This document shows, piece by piece, positions 25,143 to 36,285 of a stretch of 64,000 nucleotides of DNA. The notes under the pieces are model-generated. The model made no database searches and was not told the DNA's origin. It saw nothing but the letters and a program-made list of their open reading frames with translations. The position numbers and the translations under genes are program-made. The stretch is from Trachythela sp. YZ-2020. Its lineage: Eukaryota > Cnidaria > Anthozoa > Malacalcyonacea > Clavulariidae. Numbering within the stretch: the first letter of the stretch is position 1; every line of letters starts with the position of its first letter. Location: positions 10,391,501 to 10,455,500 of the forward strand of contig JADLSH010000393.1 of NCBI GenBank assembly GCA_016169945.1, read 5' to 3'.

Positions 25143-25440
25143 CATCTTTTGTGGTAGAAGGTGTTAGTAGATGGATTATACTCGAATGGAATTTATATAC
25201 ATTTTTAGACCTAGCCAGGAGCAGTTTTGAAAAATGCAACTTAGGTCCTCTGGCAGGAATTGAACCTGCGATTAGGCTCTGTGGCTCGGTTGGTTGGAGC
25301 GCTGCACCAGAATTGCAGGGTCGCAGATTCAATTCCTGCTAGAGGGCCTAAGTTGCATATTTCGCAACTCCTGGCTAAGTCTAAAAAATGTATATAAATT
25401 TCCATTCGAGTATTCCATCTACTAATACCTTTTACTGTTG
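25143..25440. repeat. Head-to-head pair of tRNA-derived SINEs
   Basis: Centred near 25275. The plus half begins GGCTCTGTGGCTCGGTTGG (A box), has a CTGCA..TGCAG anticodon-like stem, a B-box-like GGGTCGCAGATTCAATTCC, then 'gcctaagttgca', 'ctcctggcta' and a tail with 'ttccattcgagta'. The minus half (25143-25275) has the same tail and B-box words inverted. The anticodon loop lacks the invariant U33 and the acceptor stem is imperfect, so this is a SINE, not a tRNA gene. Confidence 0.8.
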
Positions 25441-25615
25441 GTCCCATCGAACGAGGTGCCAAGAGGTATCTTGATGTTTGCCCATCTTTTGTGGTGCCTT
25501 TTCCTGATTTAATTCCTGCAAATATAATAAGGGAATAGTTATACTGTATTATTTAATATAGTATACATCCTTACACAAAAATAACATACAGTATACTGAA
25601 CATCTCAGTATGTTA

Positions 25616-25900
25616 ACCCATTAGCTGACAATGCACCCAGATATGCCCTACTTTAGTATTTTACTCTGTCTAATGCCAGATGATTTTATAATAATAATAA
25701 TTGGCTTTATTTCATGAGGGTAACACTTTACAGTAGTATTTAAACACTGATAACGAGCCACAGAGCCCAGAGCCTAATCGCAGGACCGCAGATTCAATTC
25801 CTGCCAACTGTAGGGCCTAAGTTGCATTTTTCAAAACTGCTCCTGGCTAGGTCTATTTTACTTGTCAGTGGTAGGGTACTGCCAGTTAATGGGTTAACTA
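25616..25900 (+). repeat. ACCCATTA-family MITE, interrupted
   Basis: Starts ACCCATTAGCTGACAATG and ends CTGCCAGTTAATGGGTT. Middle words 'cccagatatgccctactttagtattttactctgt' match copies near 38700 and 62550. It is split by a short 'aataataataattggctttatttcatgagggt' LINE-tail-like piece and a SINE fragment (25755-25862). Confidence 0.75.
25755..25862 (-). repeat. SINE fragment
   Basis: Contains 'gcagattcaattcctgcc', 'gggcctaagttgcat' and 'aaactgctcctggctagg', the same B box and tail as the pair at 25143-25440. It lies inside the interrupted MITE. Confidence 0.75.
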
Positions 25901-27055
25901 TGCATGTTGCATATTATACATGATCTCATAGGTATATCAACATTGAATTTTGTAATAGAAATGAGAAATAAAATTTCCTTGTCTGTTTATATAAAATTGT
26001 TATCATTACCTACTTACTAGGGGGCTTGGCCAGTTTATTGTCCTGACTCAATTAATAAATTGGTTCTGGTGCACATTAAACTGGCTGGAGTTATGTATTG
26101 GGGCATAACAAAAAGATTCAGGCCTATGAATTGGGACACCATTCTTTATTCAGCTCTTTTAGTGAAGGAACTCAGCAAGCAGTATGAAGCGGTGGAGGGG
26201 ATGGTGTGTATTGTGTCATCTTTATGTAATATGGGTTAAGCAGCCACCTGCCCTTATTGTGAAGGCACTTTGAAGGTATATGATTACTTGTGGCAACTTA
26301 CTTTTGGTAGGGGAACATCAACAGCTTAGCAGAAATTATTATACCCTATGCAGGGGTGGTCCAACCTTATTGAACATATAGGTAGCACAGCTTTTCAAAA
26401 GGGTTGCACTATACCAATACTGCAGCCGCGGCCAAAAATGCCATGAAGCACGTCAAAATATTGTGGGTATACACTTAATTTTTTTTGGTTGATAAGGTCA
26501 AGGACAACTTCCTTGCCTATAATATAAATTGGAAACAACAAAGCTGACAAGACTGCTTTAAAATAAAACAAAGAAAAAATATAAAAGCTGCTTCAATGGG
26601 CAATATATTGTATTAAACTCTGGTATTAAACACACAATTAAAGTCTGAGTGCTTCAGGTGAAAAGTTTTGATATAATATTTATACATTCTAAAAAGTTTT
26701 TTCATAGCTGCCTAAACGATTAAAAGTTTCATGATTCTTACCGGTGAGAAGTAATATTGAATTATGAAATCCACAAGCAGAACACAAACGACACTTTTTT
26801 CTTGTGTTGTATTAAAAACAAAAACGTAATAAAAGCAAACAAAAACGTAAAATATTTATCAAAAACCAGGGGGGTGAAATATGCCGTCGAAAGGTTAGGA
26901 TCGCGGTTTGTCAGTGGTAATTACCATGAGCAAAAGGAACCATGTGGCGTCAGCAAAGGCCAAAATCCGCCATGTTTTTGCGGACACTTTTTTCTGCCGA
27001 GCAGTTCCTCCAGTAATATAGTATAGCTCAGTGATATATACACAGAAGGTCGACT

Positions 27056-27754
27056 CAGTGCTTCCACTATTTAGTTTTGAAATTCCTTACTTTCGTGTCA
27101 AAATTTCCTTAGATTTCCTTGACCATGGAATAAAATTTCCTTGAAATTTCCTTGAGAAGACTATTTTCCTTGAGAGAGACTATTTTACTGCTTACAGCCC
27201 TACCAAAGCCCTACTAACTTATCTTTCGACTGTTTAGTGTTATAGTGCTAATTTCAAAGGCATTGAAACAGCGAAATATTGCTGTAATGAATTTTGACAT
27301 TTGTCAATTCAATTTGTGACAATGTGACTGTCGTTAGTAAGGTTGGTTCATCTTGATTGGAAAGGTCAGATTCGAAGCCGTCTGACTCTGATGTCTGACC
27401 TTCATCAACAGCAAGAGATCGCTTCATGACTAATTCATATTGCTAGACCATGCGACATGTTTGATTTCAGATATGTTAATTGGCATTTTGCTAAGGTACC
27501 GGGCCCCGGGCCGTGTGATACTGGTATGACCGTATGAGCCAAGGAAACACTATAATACTTCATGTAATAATGTTCTTAAATTGTCTATAGATAAAACATC
27601 GCTGCCAAATATGCCAAAAAATATATTTTTACTGTTTACAACTCTGTTTACAGACTTTTGACAATATTTCCTTAGATTTCCTTGAATTTCCTTAGATTTC
27701 CTTGGGGTCAGAATTTCCTTGAAAAAGGAAATTTCCTTGAAAGTGGAAACCCTG
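27056..27754. mobile_element. hAT-like MITE, 699 bp
   Basis: Ends CAGTGCTTCCAC and GTGGAAACCCTG. Perfect 8-bp duplication GGTCGACT (27048-27055 and 27755-27762). Subterminal regions are full of 'aaatttccttgaaa'/'tttccttagatttcc' words on both sides. Non-coding. Confidence 0.9.
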
Positions 27755-27756
27755 GG

Positions 27757-27912
27757 TCGACTTCTTGATTTTTCCTATGATTTTGGCGTAACCGCGCCAC
27801 GCCATCAAACGCCATGGTCCTAGCCAGTGCGTGAATGCCTCTCCTTAGCGCACTGGCTGGGACCATGGCGTGTGATGGCGTGGCAGCGGTTACGCTTTTT
27901 TGGCTGAGTCGA
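27757..27912. repeat. Large imperfect palindrome in element E
   Basis: GTCGACTT...GCGTAACCG...CCACGCCATC...CCATGGTCC.AGCCAGTGCG faces its complement ...GCGCACTGGCTGGGACCATG...GATGGCGTGG...CGGTTACGC...GTCGAC. Arms are about 65-70 bases with few mismatches. The 'agccagtgcg' word is also in element F (33307 and 33534). Confidence 0.85.
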
Positions 27913-27920
27913 CCTTCTGT

Positions 27921-27978
27921 GCATCCTCGTACCCAGGGTATTTGCTCGGGGGAGCAAATACCCTGGGTACGAGGATGC
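27921..27978. repeat. Perfect hairpin, 27-bp arms and 4-base loop
   Basis: GCATCCTCGTACCCAGGGTA...GCTC, loop GGGG, then the exact complement. The arm word CCTCGTACCCAGG is dispersed: 16263, 23641, 41434. Confidence 0.97.
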
Positions 27979-28394
27979 CTTCTGTGTACCTTATTCTGTG
28001 ACGCTAGCGTTAACGTACAGTGACGTAAACATCTTAGAAAACCGGAAGTAGAATTGTCATGATAATGGGATAATGAAATTTGATATATTTTGATTAATCA
28101 TGTCAGGACTTTTAAATTATGGCGGGAAGTTGCGCGAAACTAAAACACAACCAATCAAGCATGGATGATGAGCTTGATGAATGCGAAGGGCAGTTATTGT
28201 TTCTTTCAAGAGAGGAATTACTCAATGCATTCGAATAATGTGTTCGTTATTATAAAATTTTGCATGTATATGGGATCCACAGTAATTGGCTACGGCTGTT
28301 GTGGCAATCCTGCCTTGTATATTTTATCAAGGTAAAGTTAAATAAATAAATAAGATTTTAAGAAAGATACTTGCACCGGATGGCGATGTGTTTA

Positions 28395-28709
28395 GGGACT
28401 TGTCAGAAATTACCAGGGGGGGAGGGGGGGTGGAGACTTAAAAAAATAAGTTGAAAAACTGTGACCCCCCAGCAAGGACGAGCATGAAATATCGTGACCC
28501 TCCCCTTGGCCGTGGGCAATAAATTCATGACCCCTCACCTTCCTGCTGCGCAAAATCCTCCCTTATGAAAATTATGACTTAAATTTTTATGACACTCCCT
28601 TTTCAATGGTTCAGTTTTTAATGACCCACCCTTTTGAAGGGCTGAAAAAATTAAGACCCTCCCCCTTTCTCCACCCACCTCCCCCCCCTGGTAATTTCTG
28701 ACAAGTCCC
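28395..28709. mobile_element. Harbinger-type MITE in an early MULE exon
   Basis: Ends GGGACTTGTCAGAAATTACC and its complement, then long G/C runs. TTA on both sides (28392-28394, 28710-28712), the TWA target typical of Harbinger. Removing it and one TTA joins KILAPDGDVF to TKIRIL in frame, so it landed in a coding exon. Confidence 0.88.
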
Positions 28710-29039
28710 TTACAAAGATTCGAATTTTGGTAAGTTGCGTAAACTGTTTAATAATTCATAAGAATAATTATTTAAAAGATGCAAATCACCGAAATTACCA
28801 TGTTTGATATTTTAAAATAATTTTAACAGTACAAACGTCTTATACAAGCAGGAAAATCAGTAAAAAATTCGTAAATATTGTGATATGTCCTTTTTTATTC
28901 AACGCCAGAGAGGGATGTCAAGGAAATTATTGAAGAAGCGAAGAAGGCATGACCAGAATGAAGTGGTCAATATCTGCCGATAAAGATGGGATATCGTGTG
29001 AGTTTGATGGTATTCCGATTATGTCAGCTGGAAGCGTTC

Positions 29040-29975
29040 AATTTCACTGTCACCAAGGTGTGGACATAGACTTAGTGCAGAAGAACAAGAGAAAACAAAT
29101 AAAGGATGATGAGCAGGTACAGGTCTACATTAATAGGTTCTACATTAATATATTCTCTGGATGAAAAATTATTACCCCTCACCAAGGAGGTACCAGGGAG
29201 GGGGGGGGGAGTGTAACACAATCTCAGAAACCCAAATTTAAAGGATTTCCTAGGGGAGGATGCCTTTGGGTCACCTAGATTTCTCAGGCATTGTCATCCT
29301 TACCTTTGATTATTTTCAAAAAACTTTTTGAGGGGGGCTTATTGAGAGTGGAGCTTATTAGAGAGGGGGCCTTATTTCAAATATACACAAAAAGTCTGTT
29401 TGCACATTTAATTATCTTTAATATGCAACATAAGGTACAATGTAGTTACTTAAGGGGGGGGGGTTAAACTGCCAAACCCTCCGACTACGCACTGAAGTAA
29501 AGCATAATTCCACATGCAATACTTTCACGTTTCATGATCATAAAAATTAATTACTTAAGAGATGGGGGGGGGGGCTTAATTTTTTTCTGCTTCAAAAAAG
29601 AGGGGGCTTATTCGAGTCCCCACCCATGCCCATGACCAAACCCACGGAGCACTAACTGACACTCGCACAGGCCCAGCGCTATGGGGGGGGGGGTGGCCCT
29701 GCTCAGGCAACTCGGCACCAGAGCACCCCCCTACCAGATCCTGCTGGATCCATCCCTGGAAATTACGGTATGCTACAGTACCAAGATGTAGACATTAGAC
29801 TTAATACAGAAAAACAAAAGATTCATAGGTTCATATATCCTCTGGTTGAACAATTATAACTCCTCGCCAGGGGGTACCAGGCAGGGGGTGTAACACCATC
29901 TGAGAGACCCAAAGTTAAAGGATTTTCTAGGGGAGGATGGCTTTCTCAGGCATTGTCATCATTGGCTAATACCCT
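29040..29975 (+). repeat. Tandem duplication inside the MULE
   Basis: 29055-29300 and 29778-29970 share 'gtggacatagacttagtgcagaa/gtagacattagacttaatacagaa', 'gttcatatatcctctgg', 'ccagggggtaccagg', 'aaaggatttcctaggggaggatg' and 'tttctcaggcattgtcatc'. The first copy carries the exon end, the second a decayed copy. Between them are G-rich repeats. Confidence 0.8.
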
Positions 29976-31002
29976 TTTTGCTAGTGAAGATTGGGTGCTA
30001 CACCAACCCCCTCATAGCCATCAGTACCATGTCACAGAAGGAGAGGTACGATTGTAGTAACGTACAATACAATTTTAATCAATTTATAAGTTAAGGACTA
30101 TTTCTGACTAAGAGCAAAATGAGGATCTGTGGTTGCAAGATAAATAATACTGTACAACAATTAAATTGTGGTTTTAATGGTCTGCAGATGTAATTCATGG
30201 TAAGTACTAATTGCTATAATATTCTAGCTGGAAGAATACAAGTATTAATCCAAATATAGTGCTGATTGAGAAGGAAAATACACAGGTTGCAATTTCTATA
30301 AAAAAGTAGACTATTAAGACAAGTTAATTCTCTATCTTTACTTGTATAAATTATTAAGCAACGCCTATTTCTCTTGTCCAGGGAGCCAATCTTCGTGAAC
30401 CGATTGATGTACAAGTGGTTGACAAGATAAAATAACTTCATCGGGTAGGAGTTAAGACAGTGGGGGAAGTTCAAAGGCACCTTAGCAATTATGTTGTAAA
30501 CACATTATTTGTAGGAGAGCATCCACCACCTGTGTCCCGGAGAAGATTTTATCGCACTACAAATGACATACGTAACATCTTAAATGCACAACGCTCGGGT
30601 GATCGCAAAGCCCCGGATGATCAAGAGAACCTTCGTCTTAGGTGTGAGGAATGGCAAGAAGAAAAGCCTGAAGACTCCATATTTTTCAGGGTAAACTTAA
30701 CTTAATGCCCCACAATCAATCAACCTGTACATGTTTAGTCACATGGCCAGTTGAAAACACATGGTACATTAATCATTATGTTACCAAGAGCAAAATACTG
30801 AGGGGAAAATTCATATATCTCAAAAGTTAACAACATGTGCAAGTGGGACTGGAAAATTAAAACGTACATTTGTAATCATTTATTCGTTATGCGGTTCTCA
30901 TGGGTCCATTTCTTATTCATTCAGTAGTAGGATCAGTCATCCATAGCCAATATGATTGCACCACTGATCTGAATATAGGCAAAAACAACTAAAATACATT
31001 GT

Positions 31003-31098
31003 GAACAAATTGAGGGTTGCTTCGCGTGTGCCTAAAAGATATAAACAAGATTTTGTTTATATATTTTAGGCACACGCGAAGCAACCCTCAATTTGTTC
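31003..31098. mobile_element. 96-bp hairpin insertion
   Basis: GAACAAATTGAGGGTTGCTT...GCCTAAAA faces its exact complement; the inner arms ATATAAACAA/TTGTTTATAT add to a ~46-bp stem with a small loop. It lies in the intron before the exon with the first catalytic Asp. Probably a minimal MITE. Confidence 0.9.
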
Positions 31099-31758
31099 TG
31101 TGTCTGTGGCCGACGCTGAATTAAAGTCTAAAATAGTTTTCTTTTTAGCCATCAACCAAAGATAAGGACAAATTCCTATTTGTTTACCAATCTAACTGGA
31201 TGAAAAGATTACTGCTTCTCTATGGTCAAGAACTGTGTTTGCTCGATGCCACCTACCGAGTTTGCAGGTAACTGAGTACATTATCATACGGACACCATAT
31301 CATCCAGGGCACGGTAACTTGAGCAACCCTCTTTAACCATAGGCAACCTTTGCTATATATTAAAATTTTATTCCCAGGTATGCAGTTCCACTCTTCTTTA
31401 TCTGTGTCCGAGTAAATGTTGGCTGCATCGTTGTAGCAGTATTCATACCAGAAAATGAAGATATCAATTCCTTGGTGGAAGCGCTGGAGCTAATAAAGAG
31501 TTTTAATCCTGATTGGAAACCAAACAATTTCATGGTAGATTTTTCTTTGGCCGAGATTAGAGCGATAGAAAAAAACTTTTCAGGTGAGTACAATAGCATA
31601 GATATGAAAACTGCTACTAGATACTAAGTACATGTTACAATATGTACCAAGTATGTATACTGTACATGCAAATTCATGCACAAGTATAACTGAATCGATT
31701 AGAATCACAAGGCTCAGAATACAAGTCAAAGGATGATGTGCTAAAACTTAAAGTGTTA

Positions 31759-31933
31759 AGGTACATTTACACATAATGATTTGTCGGGCCATAGGTCGGG
31801 CCGATTTCAGGTTTCACTAAATGTGAATGACAAATACTGACAGTTTGTGAATTGTGATGTCGTCAAATGACGTTTACCACGTATTTTGAAAATATCATTA
31901 ACGCCCGACAAATCATTATGTGTAAACGTACCT
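31759..31933. mobile_element. Harbinger-type MITE, 175 bp
   Basis: Ends AGGTACATTTACACATAATG and, inverted, CATTATGTGTAAACGTACCT; the match extends through ATTTGTCGGGC. TTA on both sides (31756-31758, 31934-31936). In a MULE intron. Confidence 0.9.
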
Positions 31934-33091
31934 TTAAGAAATACAGCACAAACCTGCGAGGTCAAGTTCTTGTCAGCGTGTTACGCATTTTAAGAAGAAC
32001 ATTTGCTTGAAACGTCGAATACCTTTAAGTATTTTTTCTATATTTCCTTTTTGTACATTTCTATAGTATTAAGAGATACAGTATACAATCATGTATTAAT
32101 TAACAAACTAAAATATGAATCTATGTAGGTACCAGCAATAATGAATGTCACTGTCTATTTAGGCTGTCGAATCCACCTGTGTGACTTTCATAGAGAGAAA
32201 GCATGGAATGAATGGCTCTCAAAGGTGGACCACGGTGTGTCTGGTAATAAGGACGAAGTGTTAGGTTATCTAAGGAGCATAGCCAACAGTTCAAGTAAAC
32301 TTATCCTCCAGGGGCCGGTTGTTCAAAAGCCGGTTAACTTAACCCAGGATTAGCGTTAACCCAGGGTTAAAAATCCTTAACCCTGGGTTAGCTATCCCTT
32401 GGTTAATTTTGCGTTGCTCAAAGGTCGATTAGCGGTGCGGTTAGTTAACCCCAGTGAACTCCATAAATTTCTAATATCTGGAACGATAACATTCAATCAT
32501 TCAGGCGGAAAAAAGTGAAGCCTAAATCCCAGTCCTTTTACGCGGTCCGTACGTCAGTTTCAGTCCCTCAAAAGTCAATTTCACGCGGTCCGTACGTCAG
32601 TTTCAGTCCCCCACAACTTATTTACTGCGCGGTCCGTACGTAAACTCTATTTTTGTATTATTTTTTTGAAAAAAACAACAGTTTTTTTGCAAATCGAAGT
32701 AGTTTCTCCTTTGTAACTGGCTAAAAAAGATCACAGAAGGAAAACTAGGAGGAAAACATATCTTTGTCACTGAAGTAAGTTAATTAAAGCAAGTTTTCTC
32801 AGTGTTTTGTTCAAACAGCGAAAATATTTTGTTTTTTTGTCAGTCGTATAAGGCGTATAAGCTAGTTTGTGCAAAAAGTTTATGAGAGCCATGAAAATAT
32901 GGGATAAGATAAGCTATCATGCAGGTTTTAACAGCTATTCAAGTTTTTTTTCTATTTTCGTGAACTTATTTGAACTTTGGCCGTTGTGAAATCAATCACG
33001 TTTGATGGCGTAGGCACTGTTATTTTGGCTTCACTTTTCACCGCCAGTTATCGTTCCAGGTAACCAAATTGAGTTCACTGGTTAACCCTGG

Positions 33092-33612
33092 CACAGAGTA
33101 GATATATACAGAGGTTTCACTTCAGGCAAAATGCGTAACCGGCCGCTATTCTGTCTGATGATGACTTTAAAATAGAGTGGAAAATTTACAGTCTCTCAAA
33201 CTCGTCTTGTTTTATTCATATTTTGAATTTCAAAATGACATTACTCTCCGGAATTTGTTTTTTTTCTTTATTTTCTTAAATTATCGGCCGGCCGCCATGT
33301 TCCTAGCCAGTGCGGTAACGAGAGGCATTCACCCCCCCGAACAAGATGGCGGCCGATATTTTCGGAAAATAACCGGCATAAGAGACCCTTGTTATTTTCT
33401 TTATAACGGTTTACCTTGACTGAAGTTGTGATTAACAACATTAAATAGTTAAGTCGAATTTTTGCGGTATTTTTACGTCTAAAATGCCCGCCATTTTGAA
33501 TGTTTTCGGGGCGGGGGTGAGCCTCTCCTTTGTGCACTGGCTAAGCATCGGTTACGCTCAAAACATTAGGATTTGATACACAGTGAGGCCTCTTTATAGT
33601 GTCTACTCTGTG
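33092..33612. mobile_element. Element F: 7-bp-TSD family, 521 bp
   Basis: Left end CACAGAGTAGATATATACAG, right end ...AGTGTCTACTCTGTG. Perfect 7-bp duplication ACCCTGG (33085-33091, 33613-33619). Inside are 'cctagccagtgcgg'...'gtgcactggct' arms like the big palindrome of element E, and GGCCGGCCGCCATGTTCC near 33283. Short ORFs on both strands come from the hairpin. Non-coding. Confidence 0.88.
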
Positions 33613-33909
33613 ACCCTGGGTTAAGACCACTGAGCTATACTATATTACTGGAGGACGTGCTCGGCAGAAAAAAGTGTCCGCAAAAACATGGCGGATTTTG
33701 GCCTTTGCTTACGCCATTACCATGACGACTGGTTCCTTTTGCCCATGGTAATTACCACTGACCAGGCTCAATTCTGAGCCCGCTACAACATTAACACCCC
33801 CCTGGTTTTTGCAAAATATATTTTAGCTTTTTGAGTTTTTGCAGTAAATTCTCGTTGTTTTCAATATTTTCCACATATTTTTCGACCTTGGAGCATTTCC
33901 GCGAATAAA

Positions 33910-34010
33910 GTGCAAGTCGCACAAGTTATTCTCGTCCGCAAAAGCCAACAAACAGATAGTAAAACCTCGAAAATGTGGTCAAAGACGATTTTTGAAACCA
34001 GAACTAGCAG
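33910..34010 (+). other. Coding-like segment shared by CACTG elements (copy in B)
   Basis: Open frame: CKSHKLFSSAKANKQIVKP then RKCGQRRFLKPELA, ending at a GTAATT donor-like site. Aligned to A and C, the NKQ..KPR core is kept. Function unknown. Confidence 0.45.
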
Positions 34011-34752
34011 GTAATTAAAATATTTTTGCAGTTCACATACTATTAAATAATAGTTTATATAATGTTTCATTAAACACTTGGTGGGAACTAAAATGTACAG
34101 TACAATGTATTTGATATTTTACCAACGAGGATTTGAAGTTTGGTTGTAAAAAATACATAAACTTTGTTTTATTTTATTTTACTTGATTGAAATGGTCTAC
34201 CTTGTCCTTATATAATGGGTTGAAAATTACCACATCTATAATTTCATACTGTTTTATCAATATTTGATGTTCTGAATAGGTTGTATGTATTTTGCCATTT
34301 AGAAAATTATAATTTTCTGTCAGTAGTATGAAGCCATGTATTTTACAAATATCAGAATATCTTGATTCTCTCAAGAATCCTGAGGACTGGTTTTACGACA
34401 TAAAGCTATATATGTGTTACTATCTTTAAAGTAGGGAATTAGGATAACATAGAATTAGGGTTTTGTGTTCTGTAACTACAATTTATGTATATGCTAGGGG
34501 TGTTGGAAAAAGTTCAGGGTGCTATTGCACACAATTTGTACCTAGCTTTCTTGCCAAAGATGTCTTTAGGTTGAGGATTTTGAAGAACTAGGATTGTATT
34601 CCTGAAATGTATTAAAGCAAGCCTGGCAAGACCTAGTAACTGACCCAGGGCAAATCAGTCGATGCCCCCCCCCCTCAGTCTCGCACCCATGAAAAAGTTC
34701 AACCAGTCCCCACTAAATGCACGCCAGGGATGCACTGTGTAGTGTTCTGGCC

Positions 34753-34845
34753 AGACTAAAAGGCCTGACCTTTTGCTTGAAGTTTAAGTTCTAAAAATTA
34801 GAACAAACTTCAACATTTCAAGCAAAGGTCAGGCCTTTTAGTCTG
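34753..34845. repeat. Hairpin with ~28-bp arms
   Basis: AGACTAAAAGGCCTGACCTT...GCTTGAA faces TTCAAGC...AAGGTCAGGCCTTTTAGTCT; one extra T in the left arm. The inner loop also contains AAGTTC/GAAC-type pairing. Small foldback in element B. Confidence 0.88.
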
Positions 34846-35840
34846 CCCAACAAAGGGTCTATGCTCAAAACATGGAATTTTGTTCCTATTTTGTATCATA
34901 CATTTGTTGTATCATACATCCAAGCCTGCAAATAGGATAGGTTTTTCAATAAATATCACTTAAATATGCAACAATCTTGAAAGGTCACTAACTTGTTCAC
35001 CCTTTGTGCATCATCTCTATGAGTGAAAGATATCACAGACCATACCAGGTGTAAATGCCCCCAGTGTGCCAAAAGTTCCAGTGTCCCTGGCTTACAATAT
35101 TTTTTGAATAACCTATATCTATTCTTTTATTGCAGAATTATCCAACAATGATGCAGTCCACAGTGGTGTTTTTTATTTAATTTCTTCAAAGAATAACTAT
35201 TAATTAATTAGCAGTAAATATTCTAAAAACTAAACTTTATAATCAAATTATTATGATATTATTGTAACTTTCATGCTCCATGTGCTACAACTTTGCTTTG
35301 GCTGTTCTACACTTTGGTAACTTGTGCCATTTCTTGTTGTACCTATAACAGATTATTCATCCATTATTTCTATACTAGCTTATAATTGTGATGACACTGT
35401 GGAGATACACTGTGGGTCAACATAGAAAAGATCTAGACTCCCAACACATGATAGGAAATTTCTGCAATTCAGGTGGCGAAGGCAGATGTCTAAAGGAGAG
35501 GGGTATAAATTAGCTACTAATTTCCTCCATGAGGGAGGTGTGGATATTTTGTGGAATGACCCATCACTGCTTGTGCTGGCTTTCATTATTTTGAAGATAT
35601 CAACATCACATTTACTGTGTTATAGGCACATATGTGACAGACAGCCTACAGATTCTTAAAGGGGTTGCTCCATACCAGCGCTTGAACTCCTAGTCAAAAG
35701 TGTCATAAATCATACAAATTTGGGTATCCCTGTTTGCATTGGTTGATGCTTAGTTTTTCTGAGGGTAGTGAATTGCCTTAACTAGCTACATAGTAAGCAA
35801 CTCAGTCTGCAGCACTTGGTGGTATACAGTCAGGCAAGAC

Positions 35841-36285
35841 CAGGGGCATAACTAGTGGGGGAGGGGCCAGTTTAACAATTGCAATTCGTAGAGCAAATTT
35901 TGCCATGTTTGTTGGGCAAAAATACATTCAAATCATGTTGAGTGAGAACAAAAAGCCTTGAAGATCCAGTTTGGGCAATTTTAAAAATTTGCTAATCTAA
36001 TATAGAACATTTTCTGACCATCAGAATTCTATAAAATATTCCCCAAAGTGCATGAAATGGTGTTTCAGAGCCTCTACATTTCAACATTTTCTGGGGGAGC
36101 ATGCCCCCATACCGCCTGGTGGCCTATTGCTTTCGGCACTCAATACCTGTGCATTCCCACTAGCGGCACGAGGTAGCATAACCTTTTTGGTTTTTCCCGG
36201 CCCCTTTACGTTATATCCTGACCACACCCTTTCGTCGGGCAACATGATCTACAGCACCCAATGTTTTTCCCAAGTTATGCCCCTG
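35841..36285. mobile_element. hAT-like MITE, 445 bp
   Basis: Ends CAGGGGCATAACTAG and, inverted, ...AAGTTATGCCCCTG. Flanks GGCAAGAC and GGTAAGAC, an 8-bp duplication with one mismatch. Inside element B. Confidence 0.85.

Larger units (their letters stand above)
23680..27033. mobile_element. CACTG element A, 3.35 kb, 8-bp TSD
   Basis: Ends CACTGAGCTTAATATATC and TATAGTATAGCTCAGTG. Terminal inverted repeats run about 200 bp through AACATGGCGGATTTTGG, GGTAATTACCACTGACCA and CCCCCCTGGTTTTTG. Perfect 8-bp duplication ATATATAC (23672-23679 and 27034-27041). The two ends differ in a short block: CGTGCCGCTAATGTCAGCC at the left, CTGCTCGGCAG-like at the right. No full transposase. Contains a coding-like segment, SINEs and an ACCCATTA MITE. 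Superfamily not assigned; the 8-bp duplication would fit hAT-like or a few rarer groups. Confidence 0.92.
21859..28000. mobile_element. Element E: composite member of the 7-bp-TSD family
   Basis: Left end CACAGAATAAGGTACACAGA; the right end is its exact complement (27981-28000). Perfect 7-bp duplication ACGCTAG (21852-21858 and 28001-28007). It contains CACTG element A, a hAT-like MITE (27056-27754) and two large hairpins; net length without A and the MITE is about 2.1 kb. A second inverted pair sits inside: 21882-21950 ('gagctggtcacgtgt') against 23583-23660 ('acacgtgaccagctc'). No transposase is visible. It is inserted at the very left end of the MULE. Confidence 0.85.

Noticed and set aside
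25275..25349. Possible tRNA gene
   Set aside because: A and B box words are present, but the loop lacks U33, the acceptor stem is imperfect and related copies with tails are nearby; SINE is the better call.
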